Shown in pieces: positions 16,368 through 24,725 of a stretch of 64,000 nucleotides of DNA (position 1 is its first letter; the number at the start of each line of letters is the position of its first letter). The stretch spans positions 1,960,861 through 2,024,860 of the forward strand of contig CANLZI010000001.1 in assembly GCA_947495555.1 (NCBI GenBank), in the 5' to 3' direction. The notes under the pieces are model-generated. The model made no database searches. It had not been told where the DNA came from and worked only from the letters and a program-made list of their open reading frames with translations. The DNA comes from an uncultured Erythrobacter sp. (lineage in GTDB: Bacteria > Pseudomonadota > Alphaproteobacteria > Sphingomonadales > Sphingomonadaceae). The position numbers and the translations under genes are program-made.

Positions 16368-17537
16368 ATGGATTTCCGCCTGACCGACGACCAGCGCGAG
16401 TTGCAAGATGCAGCACGCAAATTTGCCCGCGCTGAACTGCCCGATCTGGCCCGTGACATGGAGGAAAAGGACTATCCTGTTCCCCACGACATGCTGCTCA
16501 AATATGGCGAGTTAGGCTTTCTGGGGGTCAATCTGCCGAGCGAATATGGTGGCCTCGGTCTGGGCCATGTCGAGGCTTTGCTGGTGCTCGAAGAGTTTGC
16601 CCAGATTTCAAACGCGGTCGCTTTTCCCGTGTTTGAGGCATTGGTTGGCCCGGTGCGCACCATCGAACGGTTCGGGTCTGATGCGATGAAGGCGCGCATC
16701 CTGCCCGAAGTGATTGCAGGCGAGAAAGTGGTGGCCGTGTCCATGTCCGAACCCGATGCGGGTACGGCGCTGACCGATTTGAAAACGCGCGCCATTGCTG
16801 ACGGCAGCGATTATGTAGTGAATGGCTATAAACGCTGGACCAGCGGTGGGGGCCATTCTGATTATTATGTGACCTACTGCCGGTTCAATGACGAGCCTGC
16901 AGCAAAGGGTATCGGTGCCATTTTGCTGGAGAAAGATCTTCCCGGCATGCAATTTGGCAAGCGCGAAGAGCTGATGGGCTTTCGCGGCATACCCACTGCC
17001 GATTATGCCATCGAAGATGTGCGTGTGTCGCAGGACAATGTCATTGTCGGCGCGGGTGGTTTTGGTAAGTTGATGAGCGCGTTCGGCTTGGAGCGTTGCG
17101 GCAATGCGACGCAAAGCCTGGGTGTGGCCGCTGCCGCACTGGAACAGGCGGTGCAATACACCCAAGAACGCGAAGCCTTTGGCAAACCGATTGTCGATTT
17201 TCAGGCGGTCCAGATCAAGTTGGCCGAAATGGCGATGAAGGTGGAGGCATCGCGTCTGCTGATCCATCGCGCTGCGGCCAATGCCGCGCATCAAGACGAT
17301 GGTTTGCCGACGGTGTATGAAAGCTCAGTTGCGAAATGCTATGCCAACGAGATTGTCCGCGAAGTAACCGCGATGGGTCTGCAGGTGATGGGCGGATATG
17401 GCTATCACAAGGATTACGGAATGGAACAGCGCGTACGTGATGGCTTTGCCTGGGGCATCGCCGGTGGAACCACCGATGTCCAGAAAACCAATATCGCAGC
17501 TGCTTTGATCGGCCGCCGCTTTAATCAGCGCGCATGA
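16368..17537 (+). CDS. Acyl-CoA dehydrogenase
   Basis: This 389-residue flavoprotein has the standard three-domain layout: an N-terminal helical domain from MDFRLTDDQRELQDAARKFA, a middle beta domain with VAVSMSEPDAGTALTDLKTR (FAD/substrate loop), and a C-terminal helical domain with TQEREAFGKPIVDFQAVQIK and AMGLQVMGGYGYHKDYGMEQ. It would make a 2,3-trans double bond in an acyl-CoA and pass electrons to ETF. The usual catalytic Glu near the C-terminus (YEGT in medium-chain enzymes) is replaced: here the segment reads GIAGGTTDVQ. A Glu near residue 242 in FGLERCGNATQSLG sits where isovaleryl-CoA dehydrogenase has its base. The ATG at 16368 follows a GAGAGGA site. It is divergent from the GST gene. 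Confidence 0.93.
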   Translation: MDFRLTDDQRELQDAARKFARAELPDLARDMEEKDYPVPHDMLLKYGELGFLGVNLPSEYGGLGLGHVEALLVLEEFAQISNAVAFPVFEALVGPVRTIERFGSDAMKARILPEVIAGEKVVAVSMSEPDAGTALTDLKTRAIADGSDYVVNGYKRWTSGGGHSDYYVTYCRFNDEPAAKGIGAILLEKDLPGMQFGKREELMGFRGIPTADYAIEDVRVSQDNVIVGAGGFGKLMSAFGLERCGNATQSLGVAAAALEQAVQYTQEREAFGKPIVDFQAVQIKLAEMAMKVEASRLLIHRAAANAAHQDDGLPTVYESSVAKCYANEIVREVTAMGLQVMGGYGYHKDYGMEQRVRDGFAWGIAGGTTDVQKTNIAAALIGRRFNQRA

Positions 17538-17580
17538 TTTCTCTCTTGCTCGAATGTGACGCCTTGCCCATGTAAGACGT

Positions 17581-18099
17581 ATGGACGCAAAACAAGATGA
17601 TGTTCCGGCAGTGCCGGGCGATGGTTTGGAAGACGCCGATCCCGGCAAGCTGACCAAGCTGCATATCAATTATAAGAAGGCGCTTCGGGTTCAGACCACA
17701 TTGGTGGCTTTGCCATTCTTGATCGCAGCGCTGCTGGTGGAAGAAGCCGAAGTTCTTCCCAAAGGGCTCGTAGTGATCCCGATTGCCTTGATCGCATTGG
17801 CAGCGATTATTCGTCTGCCCGCTCGCCGCCATTTTGCACGCGGATATGCGATGAGTGCGGACCGCTTGCGCGTAGTGCGCGGAATCTTGTTCCATTCCGA
17901 CACCATCGTCCCCTTTGGCAGGGTTCAGCATATAGACGTGGATCAAGGTCCGTTGGAGCGGTTCTTTGGGATTGCCACGCTGACTTTGCACACTGCCGGG
18001 ACGCAAAACTCCTCTGTAAACCTGCCAGGTTTGGAACATGCACTAGCGATGGATATGCGCGAGGAAATCCGCAGCCATATCAAGCGCGAATCGATCTGA
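17581..18099 (+). CDS. PH domain-containing membrane protein (YdbS-like)
   Basis: This 172-residue protein has a hydrophilic N-terminus, two closely spaced membrane segments (residues about 38-80) and a bacterial PH domain (bPH2, DUF304) with GYAMSADRLRVVRGILFHS and VPFGRVQHIDVDQGPLERFFG. The last part is the family's most recognisable motif. It is followed after 7 bp by a longer relative with several copies of the same module, as in the Bacillus ydbS-ydbT pair, in which the proteins protect against certain secreted antimicrobial proteins. The function here is unknown. The pairing implies a membrane complex of the two products. Confidence 0.88.
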   Translation: MDAKQDDVPAVPGDGLEDADPGKLTKLHINYKKALRVQTTLVALPFLIAALLVEEAEVLPKGLVVIPIALIALAAIIRLPARRHFARGYAMSADRLRVVRGILFHSDTIVPFGRVQHIDVDQGPLERFFGIATLTLHTAGTQNSSVNLPGLEHALAMDMREEIRSHIKRESI

Positions 18100-18106
18100 G
18101 CGCGCG

Positions 18107-19687
18107 ATGAGCGAGCCTGCCACGCCCGACCAGCCCAGCCCCAATCCACCAAGCTCTGCCGCGATGCAGGGTCAGGCTCTGCGCACCGATCCGAAAAGCT
18201 TTGTGGTCCAAGGTCTGGCGGGGCTTCGCAATGTCGTGCTGCCGATTGTTGCTGTGTACTTCTCGATGCGCAGCATGGGTTCGCTCGCCATCATTGTTGC
18301 GATTTGCGCCGGCATTGCGCTGATCGGCATTGGCACGTTCAGTGCTTTTCTGCGGTGGCGAAAATTCACCTACCAAGTGAACGAAGAAGATATCCGCGTT
18401 GAGTCGGGCATTTTATCTCGCACGGCGCGTTCCGTTCCTTTTGAACGCATCCAAGATGTCAGCCTCGAACAATCGCTTGTCCCGCGCCTGTTTGGCCTGG
18501 TTGCGGTAAAGTTTGAAACCGGCTCGGGCGGTGGGGACGATATTTCTCTGCTCTATCTGGGCGAGGCGGAAGGCGAACGACTGCGCGAGCTGGTTCGGGA
18601 TCGCAAGGATGGAGTCGCCAGTGATGGTCAGAAGCCCGCGATTGAAGCGGTGGATGGCAGCGACTCTGCTCAATCGGAACCGACAGCAGAAGACAGCACC
18701 GTCCTGTTCGCGATGGATCAAAGGCGCTTGTTCACCTTTGGCCTGTTCGAGTTCTCGCTAGCTGTCTTTGCTGTTCTGGCTGGCCTATCGCAATATGTTG
18801 AATGGTTTGTCGATTACGAAATCTGGGATGCCGATTTGTGGCGCGGTTTGATTGCCGAGCAACAAGGTTGGCTGTCTGGATTGGGTTATGTTGGGCAAGC
18901 CTTAGGAGCGCTGCTGGGCGTGATTGGTCTGCTCGTGGTTGGCTCGGCCACAGGATTGGTGCGCACCTATTTGCGCGATTGGGAGTTCAAGCTGGAACAA
19001 ACACCGCGGGGCTTCCGCCGTCGCAGAGGTTTGCTGACCAAAACCGATGTGGTGATGCCTGCCCATCGCGTCCAAGCGATCAAGATTGGCACCGGGCTGC
19101 TGCGCAACCGGTTCGGCTGGCAAGACCTGAACTTTGTCAGCCTGGCGCAAGACAGCGGTTCGACCAACCATACAGTGGCCCCATTTGCGCAGGCCGAAGA
19201 GCTGGATCCGGTGATCAGGGCGGCTGGCTTCAGGCCTCCGGATGCACAGCTGGATTGGTATCGCGCGAGCAAATTGTATCGAACAGATAGCATCATCTTG
19301 GGCAGCGCATTCTTTGCGATTGCGGCCATCCCGACCGCGATATTTGCTCCCGCTGGGTTTGTGCTCATACCTCTTGTTCTGGCTGTGGTTGTTGCGGTTG
19401 CCAATTATTACGCGTGGCGGTTTCATCGCCATGCGATTGATCACACGCAGATCTTTGCCAGCCGGGGCTTGTTTGCCCCGCGCACGCAGATTGCCTCGCG
19501 GATTAAGCTACACTCGGTGGGCTTGAGCCAAGGCCCCATCGCGCGCAGACGCGGTTATGCTACGGTGCATTTGGGCTTGGCCGGAGGAATGTTTGTAATC
19601 CCGGGTGTGCCGATCGAGCGCGCCATGCAATTGCGTCATCATGTGATCGAAAGCATTGCCTCGACCGATTTCTCGCAGTTACGTTAA
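18107..19687 (+). CDS. PH domain-containing membrane protein (YdbT-like)
   Basis: This 526-residue protein carries three bPH2-type modules, each next to membrane segments. The first is VNEEDIRVESGILSRTARSV with VPFERIQDVSLEQSLVPRLF, the second FRRRRGLLTKTDVVMPAHRV with LLRNRFGWQDLNFVSLAQDS, and the third HTQIFASRGLFAPRTQIASR with RRGYATVHLGLAGG. A pair of helices lies in front of each module. The domain order matches YdbT, the usual partner of the small YdbS-like protein directly upstream. The N-terminal 25 residues are polar and proline-rich. The molecular role of this pair is not established in proteobacteria; it is probably a membrane stress or envelope function. Confidence 0.88.
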   Translation: MSEPATPDQPSPNPPSSAAMQGQALRTDPKSFVVQGLAGLRNVVLPIVAVYFSMRSMGSLAIIVAICAGIALIGIGTFSAFLRWRKFTYQVNEEDIRVESGILSRTARSVPFERIQDVSLEQSLVPRLFGLVAVKFETGSGGGDDISLLYLGEAEGERLRELVRDRKDGVASDGQKPAIEAVDGSDSAQSEPTAEDSTVLFAMDQRRLFTFGLFEFSLAVFAVLAGLSQYVEWFVDYEIWDADLWRGLIAEQQGWLSGLGYVGQALGALLGVIGLLVVGSATGLVRTYLRDWEFKLEQTPRGFRRRRGLLTKTDVVMPAHRVQAIKIGTGLLRNRFGWQDLNFVSLAQDSGSTNHTVAPFAQAEELDPVIRAAGFRPPDAQLDWYRASKLYRTDSIILGSAFFAIAAIPTAIFAPAGFVLIPLVLAVVVAVANYYAWRFHRHAIDHTQIFASRGLFAPRTQIASRIKLHSVGLSQGPIARRRGYATVHLGLAGGMFVIPGVPIERAMQLRHHVIESIASTDFSQLR

Positions 19688-19697
19688 ACCTAGTGGC

Positions 19698-20492
19698 TTA
19701 TCGGCATTTGGGGTGCCGACCGATATCACGGATATCATACACCCGACCATCGGCGATGGTTACCTGCAGACATTGCTGGCTGCGTTCACGCCACATTATC
19801 GAGTAGCGGGTATTGTCGTCGCCAAATCGATCCACCCTTACAAAGCCACGATCACCCAAAGCGCCACGTGCGCTGGGTCCGCGGTCGCCTATCAAATCCT
19901 TGAATCGGGCTTTGCGGTCATATCCGCCATGACCGTGATGACTTTGTGTGTTCAGTCGTCGCTGGTCGACACCGGCGGCATACCCATTGGCATAGGCATC
20001 GCCGCGATCATAATTGTGGTAGGGCATATTGTGCAGCCCATCATTATAGCCCCGGTCGAATTGAGCCTCGCTTGCATAGTCGTCTTGATGACGATCATCG
20101 TCATGATGGTGCTTTTTGTGCCCGCCCAATAAGGCACCGATTACTGCCGCTCCAACTACAGCGCCAACAGCTACCGCAGCCCCATTGCTACTGCTTTTCT
20201 GGTTGCAATCTGATTTCGACGCATTGGTAATTCGTTCATATCGCCCATCCCTAGTCACGATATGGACGCAGTTTTTTGAACGACCGTTCCACCAGTACGT
20301 GTGCTTGGAATTATGCCTTCCGACGTTGCCAGTGATATAAGTAAAACCGCGCTGGGTAACGCTCATCTCAGCTTGTCCGGCACGCGCACCTACCAAATCA
20401 CTCAATGAACCCGCATCTTGCGCCGCTGCGCTTTCAGGTGCCAAAGTTGTAAGCGCAATGGCGCCCAGAGCTGCCGTGGTTGTAATCTTCAT
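19698..20492 (-). CDS. Secreted protein with duplicated W/C module, glycine zipper and His-rich linker
   Basis: The ATG at 20492 follows an AGGGGG site and starts a signal peptide (ALGAIALTTLAPESAAAQDA), giving 264 residues. The mature protein has two related modules of about 66 residues, near residues 29-95 and 198-263. Each contains a DL[VI]G start, RGF, a W, RSxxC, DGR and a final C, so each could form one disulfide. Between them lie a glycine-zipper segment (AVGAVVGAAVIGALLGG), a His/Asp-rich stretch (HKKHHHDDDRHQDD) and tyrosine-rich repeats. The glycine zipper and export signal suggest an envelope protein; the His-rich stretch could bind metal. I do not recognise a named family. It is convergent with the PH-domain gene, with 10 bp between. 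Confidence 0.75.
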   Translation of the reverse strand: MKITTTAALGAIALTTLAPESAAAQDAGSLSDLVGARAGQAEMSVTQRGFTYITGNVGRHNSKHTYWWNGRSKNCVHIVTRDGRYERITNASKSDCNQKSSSNGAAVAVGAVVGAAVIGALLGGHKKHHHDDDRHQDDYASEAQFDRGYNDGLHNMPYHNYDRGDAYANGYAAGVDQRRLNTQSHHGHGGYDRKARFKDLIGDRGPSARGALGDRGFVRVDRFGDDNTRYSIMWRERSQQCLQVTIADGRVYDIRDIGRHPKCR

Positions 20493-20638
20493 ATTGCCCC
20501 CTGTTCGTGTATAATTGCTATAGCGGTCTAGCACGGCGAACGCTTAATCCAAAAAACACAGAATTCCAGCGCTCCGAATAGGCTTGCAAGCCTGCTACGG
20601 CTTGCGTCTTGCGCCATGCGCATTAGAGGCAATCGGAT

Positions 20639-21637
20639 ATGAGCCAGTTTCTTTCTGATAATGCCGCAGCGGTTCACCCCAAGATGTGGGAGGCGATGCG
20701 CGCAGCTGACCAGCCCGATAACCCCTATGATGGCGATGCTCTTTCAGCAGAGCTGGACACGCGTTTCAGCGATCTGTTTGGCCGCGAATGCGCCGCATTG
20801 TGGGTGGCAACAGGCACGGCCGCCAATTGTCTGGCGCTAGCCACAATGGTGCAGCCCCATGGCGGCGTGGTGTGCCATGAGGAGGCCCATATTGAAGTGG
20901 ATGAGGGCGGTGCACCGGGCTTTTACCTTCATGGCGCAAAGCTGATGCTGGCGCAGGGCGAGGGCGGAAAATTGACGCCCGAAGGCATTGCTGCCCTGAT
21001 CGATCCGATCCGCGATGATGTGCATCAGGTGCAACCCCATGCCATCTCGATAACGCAGGCGAGCGAATATGGCCGCAGCTATGACGGCCATGAATTGGCC
21101 GCTTTGGGTGACTTTGCACAGAAACGCGGGTTGGGCCTGCACATGGATGGGGCTCGATTTGCCAATGCTGCGGCCTATTTGGGCGGCGATCCTGTTACTG
21201 CGGCGGGACCGGTGGATAGTTTGGCCTTCGGCTTCATCAAGAATGGCGGGATGAGTGCCGAGGCGGTGGTGCTGTTCGACCCAGCTCAGGCTGACATGGT
21301 GAAATATCGCCGCAAGCGTGGCGGCCATTTGCAATGCAAGGGGCGTTATTTGGCGGCCCAGATCCTGGCCATGTTGGATGGTGATTTATGGTTGGCCAAT
21401 GCGCGCCATGCCAATGGTGCTGCGCAAGAGATAGCCGCCGGGTGCAGCGATCGGCTGCTGCATGCGGTCGAAGCTAACGAGCTGTTCGTGCGCTTGTCTG
21501 AATCTGAAAGGGCGGCTTTGCGCAGCCAAGGGTTCGATTTTTACGATTGGGGCGCAGATGCGGCCAGGTTCGTAACAGCCTGGAATACCCGCAGCGATGA
21601 CGCGCAGGGGCTGGGTCAAGCCATCGCCGCGCTGTGA
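20639..21637 (+). CDS. Threonine aldolase-family PLP lyase
   Basis: This 332-residue enzyme is of fold-type I. MSQFLSDNAAAVHPKMWEAM resembles the start of low-specificity L-threonine aldolases, and ALWVATGTAANCLALATMVQ is the phosphate-cup region. HMDGARFANAAAYLG contains the PLP-binding aspartate and arginine, and the Schiff-base lysine is in FGFIKNGGMSAEAV (near residue 200). The family cleaves L-threonine or L-allo-threonine to glycine and acetaldehyde, but relatives act on other beta-hydroxy amino acids, so the substrate is not certain. The next gene starts inside its stop codon (GTGA), which points to co-expression with the DMT exporter. Confidence 0.87.
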   Translation: MSQFLSDNAAAVHPKMWEAMRAADQPDNPYDGDALSAELDTRFSDLFGRECAALWVATGTAANCLALATMVQPHGGVVCHEEAHIEVDEGGAPGFYLHGAKLMLAQGEGGKLTPEGIAALIDPIRDDVHQVQPHAISITQASEYGRSYDGHELAALGDFAQKRGLGLHMDGARFANAAAYLGGDPVTAAGPVDSLAFGFIKNGGMSAEAVVLFDPAQADMVKYRRKRGGHLQCKGRYLAAQILAMLDGDLWLANARHANGAAQEIAAGCSDRLLHAVEANELFVRLSESERAALRSQGFDFYDWGADAARFVTAWNTRSDDAQGLGQAIAAL

Positions 21638-22554
21638 GTCCATCGCAGACCAGCTTGCTGAGGTGGAAGATCATTCTGCCCTTTGTGCTGACCGGCACAA
21701 TTTGGGGTTCGACCTGGTTCGTCATCACCGGCCAAATTGACGGCGTGCCGGCGGCGTGGTCGGTGTTTTATCGCTTCGCCTTGGCAACGCCCGCGCTGTT
21801 TCTTGTTGCCTTTGTCATGAAGCGACGATTGTTGCTGACCAGGTCAGAGCATAGACTAGCCGTGCTAGTCGGCTTGTTTCAGTTTAGCGGCAATTTCCTA
21901 TTCGTTTATCACGCAGAATTGTTCGTAACGTCGGGCATAGTCGCGATGATGTTCGGGCTGCTGATGGTACCCAATGCTTTATTGGCGCGCTGGTTCTTGG
22001 GTGAGCGCGTGCAAGGCGGCTTCGTGATGGGTAGCCTCATTGCGATTGTGGGCGTCTCCTTCCTGCTCGCGCATGAATATCTGGCCAATCCGGACGCTGG
22101 GGTAATCGGCGGCAATGTCGGCTTGGGAATTGTTCTTGCCATGCTGGGCATTTTGTCCGCATCGGTCGCCAATGTGATCCAGGCCAACCCTGTTGGTCGC
22201 GCGGTGCCAATGGTCAGCCTGTTGGCTTGGGCGATGCTGTATGGAACGGTGTTCGACTTTGGCTTTGCATTCATCACGGCCGGTGCGCCTCCATTGCCGA
22301 CAGATACCGGCTATTGGATAGGCATTGTCTATCTGGCACTGATTGGTTCGGTCATCACCTTCCCGCTGCATTACAATTTGGTGCGCGAGATTGGGGCGGG
22401 CAGGACCGCCTATAATTCGATCCTGACGATCTCTGTCGCCATGGCGATTTCGACCTTGTTCGAAGATTACCGCTGGACCGCGCTGACGATCGGCGGAGTG
22501 GCGCTTGCGGTGGTGGGCATGGTGCTGGCGCTCCGATCAAAGCAACGCCGCTAG
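21634..22554 (+). CDS. DMT-superfamily (EamA) transporter
   Basis: This 306-residue protein has ten hydrophobic segments in two EamA repeats. It starts at a GTG that overlaps the stop codon of the aldolase gene by 4 bp. Typical parts are FVLTGTIWGSTWFVITGQID in helix 1 and LYGTVF with SVITFPLHYNLVREIGAGRT in the second half. EamA proteins usually export amino acids or other small metabolites, or act as importers. Its coupling to a threonine aldolase-like gene suggests an amino-acid-like substrate. Its 3' end overlaps the convergent epimerase-like gene by 18 bp. Confidence 0.88.
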   Translation: MSPSQTSLLRWKIILPFVLTGTIWGSTWFVITGQIDGVPAAWSVFYRFALATPALFLVAFVMKRRLLLTRSEHRLAVLVGLFQFSGNFLFVYHAELFVTSGIVAMMFGLLMVPNALLARWFLGERVQGGFVMGSLIAIVGVSFLLAHEYLANPDAGVIGGNVGLGIVLAMLGILSASVANVIQANPVGRAVPMVSLLAWAMLYGTVFDFGFAFITAGAPPLPTDTGYWIGIVYLALIGSVITFPLHYNLVREIGAGRTAYNSILTISVAMAISTLFEDYRWTALTIGGVALAVVGMVLALRSKQRR

Positions 22555-23322
22555 GCCCTCGCGAAAAGTGGGATAGCGTGGCTGCCAACCCAGCACACGT
22601 TTGGCTTTGCCATTGGCCACGCGCCTGTTCTCGGAATAAAAACCACGCGCCATTTCGGACAATTTGGCTTCTTCCAATGTTTGCATGGGCGGGGGCTCTA
22701 ACCCCAACAGCTGGCAGGCATATTCCGTTACTGCATTGCCGCTGGCGGGCAGGTCATCGGACACATTGTAAGCGCCTGCTGGTGCGGTATTTTCCAAAGC
22801 AGCCACAATTGCGCTGACAATGTCGTCCACATGGACGCGGCTGAATACTTGACCAGGCATGTCAATCCGGCGCGCTTTGCCCTGCTGAACACGATCAAGG
22901 GCGCTGCGGCCGGGCCCGTAAATTCCTGGCAGTCGGAACACCCGCGCTCCCAGGTTCATCCAGTCGGCATCAGCCTGCGAACGTGCGTTGCGGCGACCAA
23001 TCCCAATTGGCGAGCTTTCGTCCACCCATGCGCCTTGTTGATCGCCATAAACCCCGGTTGATGACAGATAGCCATGCCAGGCATCGCCGAAGGATTGCCT
23101 ATAAGAATTGAGCACCGGGTCCAGGCCACTTTCCCGATCTGGCGGGACCGACGATAACACATGGGTCGCGCGGTAAAGCGCTTTGGTCACCGCTTCTTGG
23201 TCATCGAAGTCGATATCGCCCGCGCTTCCGGTGGCCGAAACGTCCCATCCTTGCGCCCTTAAGGCAGCAGCCAATCGTCCTGCAGTATAGCCTAAGCCAA
23301 AGATGAGAAGATGACCGGCCAT
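22537..23322 (-). CDS. NAD(P)-binding epimerase-like protein (YeeZ/atypical SDR)
   Basis: This 261-residue protein begins MAGHLLIFGLGYTAGRLAAA. The GxGYTAxxL motif is characteristic of the YeeZ-like atypical SDRs rather than the usual GxxGxxG. Further conserved parts are GYLSSTGVYGDQQGAWVDE, VFRLPGIYGPGRS and FSRVHVDDIVSAIVAAL, as in extended SDRs. The YxxxK pair is absent, so it may be a non-catalytic or unusual enzyme. The ATG at 23322 is preferred, though a TTG at 23331 lies closer to an AGGTCGG sequence. It lies just after the M48 peptidase gene in the same direction, so it is probably co-transcribed. Confidence 0.82.
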   Translation of the reverse strand: MAGHLLIFGLGYTAGRLAAALRAQGWDVSATGSAGDIDFDDQEAVTKALYRATHVLSSVPPDRESGLDPVLNSYRQSFGDAWHGYLSSTGVYGDQQGAWVDESSPIGIGRRNARSQADADWMNLGARVFRLPGIYGPGRSALDRVQQGKARRIDMPGQVFSRVHVDDIVSAIVAALENTAPAGAYNVSDDLPASGNAVTEYACQLLGLEPPPMQTLEEAKLSEMARGFYSENRRVANGKAKRVLGWQPRYPTFREGLAALL

Positions 23323-23337
23323 AGACGCCAAACCGAC

Positions 23338-24582
23338 CTAATTTTCCAGATAGCCAGCGGGAGGAGGCGTAATGGTTGCGCCGTCCACATTGTCTGCTTT
23401 CCATTGCATAGCCTGACGCACCCTCGTTTGTCCTGACGGGTGGGTGTAGAACACAAATTCCTCAAGCCGCGATGGCTCAAGCTTGCGATATTCTGACAGT
23501 CGCATCGCTGCCCTGGCGAATGCATCGGGCTCTTTTGCTGCTTGCAAGCCAAACGCATCGGCCTGGCTTTCCTGAAGCCTGATAATGTTATTGATCAGGG
23601 GGGTCGCAAGCAAAACATAGATCGACAAAATGATAGCCAAGACTGGAATGGATGCTGGATCACCCAGATCACGAATGCCCCATCTTTGGCCAAAGCGACG
23701 GATCAGCACGGGGGCAATGCGGCTGGTAAGAAACAGCCCAAGACCGATGATCGACATGAAGGTTGCGACCCGCCATGCGCCATGGTTCATTACATAATGG
23801 CCCAGCTCGTGCGCAGTAACGGCCAGCACTTCATCATCCGTGGTGCGCTCAAGAAGATTGTCGTTCAGCGCAATCCGGATGGTTGGGCCAAATCCGGAAA
23901 CATTAGCCGAGATGCGCTTGTCCTGTTTGGATTGATCGAACACATAAATCTTGTCCGCCGGCACATTGTAATCCTGCGCCATGGCGACGATGCGGTCTCT
24001 GACCGGTCCATCTTCCATTTCGCTATAGGTGTTGAACAAGGGCGCTATGAACACCGGTGATAGGATCATACCCACCATCAAGATCACACCCGTCACTGCG
24101 GTGCCCAAAACCCACCAAGTCTTTTGTGCCCGCCGAATCACAGCATAGACCACGGCAATCGCCAAGGGTCCCACAACCAAGCTGATTGCAAAGCTGGTAA
24201 GCTGGTCAGAAATCCAAGGGCCGAAGTCCAAGTCGAGCAGATCATATTGCTTCTCGCGGAGATAGCCGGTGTAGATTGTCCAAGGCAGTGCAACCACCGT
24301 GGTGACGACCACATAGAGAAGCGCGGTGAACCAAGTCACCATGAATGCGTTCTTGAACAGTCTTTCGCTTAAAGCCCGGAAACCCGCCGACATCTTTGAT
24401 CGAAGTATTATCCAGTCAATCGCGACGGTGACCAGAGTACCCCATAATAAAAGCCAATAGGTCCCTTCGAAATAGGCATCGGATTGTTCGCGTGCAGGAC
24501 CCTGGAGCGTATCAAGATAGGCGCGAGTAGCCGCGCTTACATCCATTCCGCTGCTTACCGCTAATAAATCCAGAACAATCAA
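23338..24582 (-). CDS. M48 family metallopeptidase (Ste24/CAAX protease-like)
   Basis: This 414-residue integral membrane protease has the zinc motif HELGH near residue 256 and a second ligand segment RLQESQADAFGLQAA later on, as expected for gluzincins of family M48A. N-terminal membrane helices and the luminal-side motif YLREKQYDLLDLDFGPWISD match the Ste24 subgroup, where prenylated proteins are the eukaryotic substrates. Bacterial members are thought to act in membrane protein quality control. It starts at a TTG with GGGAG eight bases upstream; an ATG 12 codons further in is an alternative. The nearest gene upstream, pepN, is divergent. Confidence 0.9.
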   Translation of the reverse strand: MIVLDLLAVSSGMDVSAATRAYLDTLQGPAREQSDAYFEGTYWLLLWGTLVTVAIDWIILRSKMSAGFRALSERLFKNAFMVTWFTALLYVVVTTVVALPWTIYTGYLREKQYDLLDLDFGPWISDQLTSFAISLVVGPLAIAVVYAVIRRAQKTWWVLGTAVTGVILMVGMILSPVFIAPLFNTYSEMEDGPVRDRIVAMAQDYNVPADKIYVFDQSKQDKRISANVSGFGPTIRIALNDNLLERTTDDEVLAVTAHELGHYVMNHGAWRVATFMSIIGLGLFLTSRIAPVLIRRFGQRWGIRDLGDPASIPVLAIILSIYVLLATPLINNIIRLQESQADAFGLQAAKEPDAFARAAMRLSEYRKLEPSRLEEFVFYTHPSGQTRVRQAMQWKADNVDGATITPPPAGYLEN

Positions 24583-24725
24583 TTCGTTGTCTCCCGGCTA
24601 GCTTACTGGATTTAAGCGTCAAAACTGTCAACGCGTAATAACTGGGCAGGCGCGCCTGTGAATATTGCTTGCGACTTGAAAAAGCTGGGGCTGGACCACG
24701 GCGATTATCCGCTTAGATAAGCGAT

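Noticed and set aside
15503..16435. A 310-codon open frame on the plus strand opposite the GST and SDR genes
   Set aside because: It covers the coding strand of two well-supported genes and has no known motifs.
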